The translations under genes and the position numbers were made by a program. The notes below the pieces were generated by a model. It made no database searches and was not told the DNA's origin. It worked only from the letters and a program-made list of their open reading frames with translations. A stretch of DNA of 64,000 nt from Schistosoma haematobium (taxonomy: Eukaryota; Platyhelminthes; Trematoda; Strigeidida; Schistosomatidae). The stretch covers positions 11,724,152 to 11,788,151 of the forward strand of contig NC_067197.1 of the NCBI RefSeq assembly GCF_000699445.3. The letters run 5' to 3'. Below are positions 57,840-64,000 of the stretch, in pieces (positions within the stretch are counted from its first letter, which is position 1; the number at the start of each line of letters is the position of its first letter).

Positions 57840-58385
57840 TAAGCAAAGATAGGTGGTGGATAGCACTGGAACCCACGATGCGCGTTTCGTCTTATTTGGA
57901 ACTTGTCAGCTGGGTGTACCTGCATCCCAGATTTGATGTGTAATATGGGACTCGAACCCACTGTAGCGTGTGCTACTTATGTCGATAGATATAAGCAGTA
58001 TATAACATCAATCGAAAGTGGAATGCCTGACAGTAGAAGGTTGTGAGGATCGAACAGAAGTGAACGGAAACAGAGAGTGATTAGCATGGAAATGAAGGAA
58101 CAACAAAGTCTGAGACAATTGATGGACATTTTGTAAATGAAATATTTAATTTATGGTTCTCAAATTTTGCTAACAGATTCTGTAAATTCTCGTTCAAATG
58201 TATTTGATTGTTCCTACACACATCCTCGTTCAGTACACTAGTACCGTTCGCTTAAATAGAATCGAGTTATCCGCTTAGCAGCGGAGTCCTGATATGAAGT
58301 GAAGTTCTCAATTCACTTTTATTGGTCTTTTTAATATTCCCATTGATCAATTACAGTCCTAAACACCAATGAGAAGATTCAAACA
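57840..58385 (-). repeat. Sm-alpha type SINE interrupted by another repeat
   Basis: 57840-57961 and 58241-58385 are the two halves of one minus-strand Sm-alpha copy. The break falls inside the tRNA-like part, between 'ctcgaaccca' and 'gtaccgttcg'. The hammerhead core is CTGACAA (mutated); CGAAACGCGC is kept. Confidence 0.75.
57962..58240 (-). repeat. 0.28-kb LTR-like repeat (TGTAG...), copy 3, nested
   Basis: It is the reverse complement of the family at 28574-28851 and 36795-37069, sharing 'aaatgtccatcaattgtctc' (minus). It sits inside the Sm-alpha copy with little or no duplicated target. Being clean-edged, it defines the element length as about 280 bp. Confidence 0.7.
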
Positions 58386-58389
58386 AACA

Positions 58390-59485
58390 ATGCAAAAAAT
58401 ATCTTAATTGTTTAGTCCTCCTCATTTTGGTTGCTACTTCATTACCTTGACTTCTTTATTATTCATGTTTTTAATCTCATTTTTTCATGGTAATATAATA
58501 TGACAACTTAGTCTAATGCACATTTATGCCAGGCTATATGTTAACTATGATTGATTTACTGACTACTGACAATTGCTTCAGGGGTTAGTTGTTTGATATG
58601 TGATAAACCTTTAAGTATTATTTATAAGTAATTAAATGGATTGAAATAAATGCGATATCCTTACATTCAGTATAATGTTGGTTTGTAAATTTTGTCTGAT
58701 TTGACAAATAATCACTGGATCTAAACTTGTGTATGAATGAAGGTATTCGAATAATCAATAATTCTCTTGGATCTCTATCAATAGATCCTCTAGTTATCCT
58801 TGAAGTCCTATTCCTAGTTAGAGGGCAAGGAAGAAGTTTGTGTTGGAAGTTATTCATCCAATGCGAAAACGAATCACTATTGTAGATTTATATGCCTAAA
58901 AGCCGGATCTCAACCAGGTTGATGCAAAGTGTTATTCTGGGTAGTCATTAACTTTAGGGTCGAATAATGTAAGAATAGGGGAACATCCATATTCAAGTTG
59001 GTCAGATGATGATCACCTTTGGTTGCAGATTACAACTGGCTACTTGGAAATTGATTTATTCATCTCTAAATTTCATAGTGAGCGTTTTCTTTTACTGTAA
59101 CAATTTTTGTTAATATGATTTTATGAGAGCCTAGCTGTCAAACTATTTTTATCATAAAGTTATTATATTCTGCAGAAAAGAAAAGAAAGCAAGTTTTAAC
59201 TAAACGTTATTGCCTATAGTTAACTGGTTTGGCGCCGAAATGAAATTAGTTTATTCTAAATGATAGCAAACTCAGTTGTTTTCTCTATTTCTAAAAATCA
59301 TCCCTTTCAAAGATGTGCGAGGGTTACCTGTAAGCGAATTTTAAGCATATTTTTGGTAGAAATATGATATTTAAGAGCATTAGCAATAACAGACTACAAA
59401 CCGACCTGTATTAGGTAACCATTTTAAACTAAGGAGCATAGAACAAACGATTTGTTTTGTTATGGGACTTTTAGCTTAAAGGTTA
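58390..59485. other. AT-rich intronic DNA, nothing recognised
   Basis: No coding segment or family repeat was recognised. Confidence 0.4.
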
Positions 59486-59489
59486 GACT

Positions 59490-59645
59490 CTCACTGAGAG
59501 ACCTGAAGGTCTTTGGCTCTATCCTTAATATGGTTGTGGATGCTCACCGTTCAACAGTTTCATATCAGAATGAAACACCTGTCCAATACTTCCGTGTTTC
59601 CACTAAATGTATAACGTTGATTAGTCTGTTGTCTCAGTAATATTC
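59490..59645 (+). repeat. Decayed tRNA-like SINE
   Basis: 'gagagacctgaaggtctttgg', 'gtggatgctcaccg' and 'aatgaaacacctgtccaatac' preserve the SINE order; the core is lost. Confidence 0.5.
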
Positions 59646-60644
59646 TATAATCACCACAAAAGCCTTATTGTTGGGAAATCCACAAATATCCTTTGTCAAA
59701 ATCTATAGAGGCTTAGAAAACACCAAGGAGTGTTTCATCTTATCAGCGCTAAATTGAAGCTTCTCAAAAACATCTGGTAAATAATGAATCATGTGTCATA
59801 TTTTTGACTGGATATCCACGTATACCGTTACTATGTGTAGTGTGTTTCCGGAAATTTATAGTTTCAAGGTTACGTTTAACTCTATAGATAAATACTTTCG
59901 ATTTTGTTCCCATAATCTAACCTTGCAGTAATGTTCTTACTCCCATTTTGATCCTTTATTTTGTTCGGTGCAGAATCAGCTGGGATCATAGAAAGGAGCT
60001 ATGAAGTCAGTAATAAGCATCCCGGTAGCAGATTTATCACTTATACTAACAACAGTAGAAATATTTTATCAGAGAGGAAGTGTTGTGCATATAAATCAAT
60101 GAAATTGTTCATGTGTGTAGATATAAGAAATATTTGAGCTGAACAAACCCGTTTTGCTTAACAGTAAGAGCATGAGAATATTTTGTAGAGGCCAGTTCGG
60201 GTAGCTGAATAATTTTTAATCTTCACCTTTTCGATACAGTGCTCCAATTTTTAATAAGAATATCAATTACAGCTGTCGTTCGACAGTATGCTCATAAGAT
60301 TGTAGTTTATTGAGTGATTAATGTTTGATTTATAGTACATTCAAGCTATCTGAAACATTATCGAACTGTTTATGATTTTAAGTACAAATTTGTTTAACCT
60401 CCAAATGGTTTGTAGAAATTAGTCTAGTTTGATAGCTCTGATGGAGAAGTGTTAAAAAGTTATAAGTTAACGGCAATTTGGTCCTGGTTAAATACTCCTT
60501 TATAGACGCATTTACAACCCCACATGAGACCACGCTTTTAGGTCTATCACTAGACGCAATGCTACTCATCTGTTAATCAAAATTCCGGTTTCCGATTCCA
60601 ACTAGTTCTTAGTGAAAACCAAACTAACTATCACTGATTCCTAC

Positions 60645-60785
60645 TTTTGGATGCTAGCTTAGTTTGAAATGACCTTTGTCATGGACTGATAGTAGTTGTG
60701 TAATTTGAAGGTTCAAGGTTCGGTTTTTGACAAGGCCATGAATGTGCTTTCCTGGAGAAGTTCCATATAGAACGAAACATCTGTG
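60645..60785 (+). repeat. Decayed tRNA-like SINE
   Basis: 'aaggttcaaggttcgg' (B-box-like), 'gaatgtgctttcctgga' and 'tagaacgaaacatctg' keep the family order next to the following exon. The hammerhead is not intact. Confidence 0.45.
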
Positions 60786-60840
60786 TATTTCGTTTTGGCT
60801 TGCAATAATCCATAATTTGTTTGTTTTTTTCCTTCATAAG

Positions 60841-61001
60841 ATCAATGCTGGAACCGTGTTGGCGATGAGATACAATGATCAAAGTCCATTAGAAAATCAT
60901 CATACGGCTGTTGCATTTGATTTACTGAGTCATAAAGAAGTCGATCCCTTCTCCCACCTTTCAACTACTATTAGACAACGAATTCGCAAAGGAGTGATTA
61001 G
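60841..61001 (+). CDS. PDE9A: PDE9-type phosphodiesterase, catalytic exon 3
   Basis: Acceptor ccttcataag ends at 60840 and the donor ttag|gtaata starts at 61002; 53 codons + 2 bases. The residues read INAGTVLAMRYNDQSPLENH, HTAVAFDLLSHKEVDPFSHL, then a stretch ending RIRKGVIR (Arg completed by the next exon). SPLENHH is the conserved PDE segment lining the active site. Residue-by-residue similarity to vertebrate PDE9A (AVRYNDISPLENHHCAVAF) is the strongest subfamily evidence. Confidence 0.95.
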
Positions 61002-61259
61002 GTAATATTATTTATTACAATGATTTAGTTTGACAGTCTTGATTCTTTTTATTTTCTCCCTCCAAAGAATAAGCACTAGTTACAGCTTTCAAATTAGTTG
61101 TTTTATCAGTTACGTGTAAAATCATCTTTAAAATATCAAACCTAAATTGACAATTTAATGGTTATTAAAAGGTAAAATATTCTCCTCCAAAAATTCTGAT
61201 CATTGAAATTCGCACGTGTCAGGAGGTGGATCGAACGTAAATTGATTGCATAATTAGGA

Positions 61260-61500
61260 TCGAAAAATATAGGTTCAGCCAAACTGAGATGTCACATCAG
61301 TCCATGAAGTCACTAATCGTCAGTCTGAGTGACGTTTGGAGGTTCGGACTACCTGGCTGTGACTATTGACTAGGGGCCCTTTTTGATGTGGTTCAAAATA
61401 AGTCTCAGTGCCAAACATCAATTCACTCTTTGCATCCCCTTAGATCTTTATTTTCGGAATTACCTAAAGCCTTTTATATTGCAAGTTGATTCTTTCTTAT
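61260..61500 (+). mobile_element. Decayed LINE 3' end ((ACTG)n-tail family)
   Basis: 'catcagtccatgaagtcacta', 'cagtctgagtgacg' and 'ttcactctttgcatcccctta' follow 8630-8870 in order. The tail and the frame are lost. Confidence 0.5.
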
Positions 61501-61529
61501 CAACATTGGGTTGTGCAGATTGAAGTTAT

Positions 61530-61855
61530 GAACCGATCAAAGCCACACAATCATTGAAAACCTGAAAGCACTGAGCAGCCATTTAGCCCTAAAATTGGGA
61601 TTCCTCAACAGTGCGCACTCACAAACCCAGGACTTTCGTCACACCCTCAAACGCTTAACTTCTAGACTTGTTCACTATTGAATGCTGGCTCAGTTATCTG
61701 TAAGTTAGTCGTTTGCGTGCGAAACCAAGCGTCCAATGTTCGATTCCCTTTTTTAAGGGTTGCAGACGAGCACTGCTGAGAAATCCCATACTAGGATGAC
61801 ATGACCTTCTAGTGCTTCCAAGTTACTAATGATTATGTAACTTTGATCAGTTGGT
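61530..61855. repeat. Opposed pair of tRNA-like SINEs
   Basis: 61530-61680 lies on the minus strand and 61682-61855 on the plus strand, meeting at their 5' (tRNA-like) ends. Both have GCACTG-like stem I sequence, and the left copy still has CAGTGC. The cores have decayed (TTGAGGA and CTGAGAA). Confidence 0.6.
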
Positions 61856-62249
61856 GATTTCAATGTTGGTCTTTCTTCTGTAACCAAATTTTTTAGGTCT
61901 AAAGTTTTCTTGCTGTCATTGATATCTTTATTATAATTTCAATCCAAATAACTTTATTTCACTATGCTTATGTGATTGACTTATGTATGTCTTTCAGATT
62001 CTACATTTCTTTTGACTGATCATTGTACTCTTAATTTACTTGACTCTAAAAGTTCCTGACTTCCAACGTAAACGTTCAGAACTACCATTGATTGAAGTGA
62101 TTTTTATAGAAATGTCGTCACTTAAATAGACTTTTTTTAGTGAAGAATTGAAGCTTACTGTAGAACTAATAGAAGTAACTCAACAGTTCATCGAATCACA
62201 TTTGTTTTTTTCCTTAACTGAATAAAGTATTTTTTTTGGTATTTCACAG

Positions 62250-62502
62250 ATGTATATTGGCTACAGATATGTCACGTCATAATGAAATATTAGATGAATT
62301 TAATCGTCAAGTTTTGACTGATTTAAACGCTGCATGGGAAATTGATCCAAATACAAAAAAACCTACATGGGTTATGAATAAAATACAAAAAGATCTTGTT
62401 ATGGTCATTATTTTGAAAATATCTGATATATCTAATGAAGCACGTCCTTTAAATGTTGCTGGCCCATGGATAAATCGATTATTAGCGGAATTTTTTCATC
62501 AA
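62250..62502 (+). CDS. PDE9A: PDE9-type phosphodiesterase, catalytic exon 4
   Basis: Acceptor tatttcacag ends at 62249 and the donor caa|gtaaat starts at 62503; 1 base + 84 codons. The residues start CILATDMSRHNEILDEFNRQ, then VLTDLNAAWEIDPNTKKPTW, and continue to DISNEARPLNVAGPWINRLL and AEFFHQ. DISNEARP contains the Asp that completes the metal site. Against vertebrate PDE9A, the stretch between EILDEF and SDISNE is about 15 residues longer. The next exon, expected to continue QSD-like sequence and the invariant Gln, is not in the window. Confidence 0.95.
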
Positions 62503-62580
62503 GTAAATTTAATTGCTACTAAATTAATTTAATTAATTAATTAATTAAAATTTTTTTTCTATTTTTATGTTGTTTCTTTA

Positions 62581-62770
62581 ACATAACGGCTGTCTAGTGT
62601 TTCCAGGTTTTCCATAATTGTCTAGTGTCACTTGACTCCTGATCACAACCATTAAAGAAAGAAAAGGAAAACGTTTTGCGCAATGAATTTTACCAAGGAA
62701 ATCTTGTTTCTTTAACATAACGGCCATCTAGTTCTTCCAGGTTTTCCATAGTGGTCTAGCTTCACTTGAC
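62581..62770 (+). repeat. Tandem SINE tails
   Basis: 'tttctttaacataacggc' followed by 'atctag/gtctag...ttccaggttttcca' occurs twice about 130 bp apart. Each is the 3' tail of the CTGAGGA SINE, lacking the body. Confidence 0.65.
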
Positions 62771-63499
62771 AAATAACCCATTCATTTTCACTTACAGAAA
62801 AAAACTGAGATTTTAGACATTGATTGAAACTTTTGCTTATAACATTGAATATCATTTAAAGAGATTGTTCTATTCACCAACTGTTATTAGCTTAATAATA
62901 TGAAAAAGTAAATCGTTATTTCAATCTAATTTGGTACACTTCAGAAGTGTGTTGCCACAATCTTATATATTTAAGTCATAATCGTGATTATGGTACCTTT
63001 AAATTGATTTTTTTAATAAGTTATTGGTTCATATTTTGAATAAGTCTTTTGATCGACTATTAGACACTGACTTTCTAGTTGTTTACTATTTCTCAGATGA
63101 GTTCTGCTTTACAGTCTCAGATAGAAAACAGAAGGTGAGGAATATGGAAGGAGCTTTGTTTCGAGGATTACTTTATATGAGACAGAGAATAAATTTGGCT
63201 TCTTAGAAACATGCTAAAATTAAGAAGAAATCTGATAATTATTGGATTTGAATAATCCAGACATAATTAGTTATTTTCCAGATTTCTCTTGTACGTTTCT
63301 GAAGAACACTGTTCTATCGGAGTATTTTTACCATTATTCCTGATTTTTTGATGAAGCTTTCGAAGAATTACTGAGGTTCTCTAACAATTTTCTATTTCAA
63401 CCATCTTATCATAGTTTAACAGTAAACTACTTTCCAAAATTTGTGACGTTTCTTAATGAGTCAGGAAATATTTAAATAGTACATAATTAAGCTAAACAT

Positions 63500-63620
63500 T
63501 GTCCCATGTGAAGAATTACCCACCGAAGACAATGGAAAATGATCACGTCCGATTAAAGTTAGACTTTTATGCCAGGTTTTCAATGATTGTATGACCGACT
63601 TATAATTGATATGAAATTTA
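63500..63620 (+). repeat. SINE remnant
   Basis: 'cccaccgaagacaatggaaa', 'attaaagttagac' and 'ccaggttttcaatg' are the lead and tail of the tRNA-like SINE with the middle deleted. Confidence 0.5.
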
Positions 63621-64000
63621 ACTATCTCCATGTCTTTATGACTACATAACTATGGGTTATCGATTATGTTACAGACAATAATATTGTACTCTGATTTTAT
63701 CTACGTGTCACTTATTTAGAATAAAAGAAAATAACGTGACTTTATCAATATTATTATATACTTCATAAGTAATCTTTAAATGTAATTATTTCGAGAATAC
63801 AAGTAATCAAGTACAGATTTATGTAGTCAGTTTCGTATCATTCTTTTGATGTATGAATATTTGATACGATCCAACTGTATACATCGAATTAGATGAAGCA
63901 GCATTTGAATTGGTCAATCAGTCAATGGTTGGAAGTTAATCAAATTGATTTTTCATATGCCACTAATTCATTCAATTTTTAAACACTTACATCCACATTA

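Larger units (their letters stand above)
53848..60840 (+). other. Intron, 7 kb
   Basis: GT at 53848 and AG ending 60840. It contains the second LTR-like repeat, a cluster of SINE fragments at 56.2-56.7 kb and the nested repeat at 57.8-58.4 kb. I recognise nothing in 58390-59480 or 59650-60640. A decayed SINE tail is present near 54880-55015. Confidence 0.85.
61002..62249 (+). other. Intron, 1.2 kb
   Basis: GT at 61002 and AG ending 62249. It contains a decayed LINE 3' end and a pair of opposed SINEs. Confidence 0.85.
62503..64000 (+). other. Start of next intron
   Basis: Nothing matching the remaining PDE catalytic helices was found to the window end. It holds SINE tails at 62581-62770 and a SINE remnant at about 63500-63620. 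Confidence 0.6.

Noticed and set aside
57860..57925. Hammerhead ribozyme in the 57.9-kb Sm-alpha copy (and at 3.0 and 24.9 kb)
   Set aside because: The core reads CTGACAA or worse, losing the essential G. They were listed as repeats only.
63024..63206. Open frame near the right edge as the next PDE exon
   Set aside because: It has none of the expected PDE9 sequence (no acidic QSD-like start, no invariant Gln region) and no good splice sites.
1..64000. CRISPR arrays, bacterial operons, phage genes
   Set aside because: No regularly spaced direct repeats and no clusters of compact ORFs with ribosome-binding sites. The gene structure is eukaryotic.

Overview
This window looks like nuclear DNA of a blood fluke (Schistosoma sp.). 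It is AT-rich and intron-rich and saturated with retroelements. Several repeats match known schistosome families, above all the Sm-alpha type SINE that carries a hammerhead ribozyme. Other repeats are RTE-type LINEs with (TAAG)n or (ACTG)n tails, Penelope-like elements with a GIY-YIG domain, and a Ty3/Gypsy fragment. There are no bacterial-style operons, CRISPR arrays, rRNAs or bona fide tRNA genes.

One host gene is visible. It is a cyclic-nucleotide phosphodiesterase of the PDE9 type, on the + strand, from about 26.4 kb past 62.5 kb. Seven coding exons are supported by splice sites and matching phases: 26398-27508, 45283-45625, 46939-47102, 51632-51869, 53725-53847, 60841-61001 and 62250-62502. 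Joined, they give about 797 codons with no stop. The first visible exon encodes about 370 Asn/Ser/Thr-rich residues of unknown role. The last four encode most of the metal-binding catalytic domain. Both gene ends are missing: the start exon was not recognised, and the exons after 62502, which should carry the substrate-binding glutamine, lie beyond the window.

Layout. 1-26 kb: no recognised exon; a mosaic of SINEs, LINE 3' ends, a Penelope fragment and LTR-like repeats. 27.5-45.3 kb: a 17.8-kb intron holding a near-full-length RTE element with a 12-bp target-site duplication, a Penelope fossil, a 52-bp perfect inverted repeat, hammerhead SINEs and a Gypsy 3' half. 45.3-62.5 kb: six exons separated by introns of 1.2-7 kb, again full of repeats. 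62.5-64 kb: intron.

The most interesting signal is RNA-structural. At least four unrelated-looking repeat families share the hammerhead layout (CUGANGA, stem II, GAAA, short stem III, cleavage triplet, stem I). Their helices differ in sequence but stay paired. The cleanest folds are at 40119-40161 and 2726-2771. A Penelope-type variant (CUGAAGAA...CGAAACGUU) occurs at 7.4, 8.1, 16.6 and 41.5 kb. All structural and homology statements come from reading the sequence by eye; no search or folding program was run.
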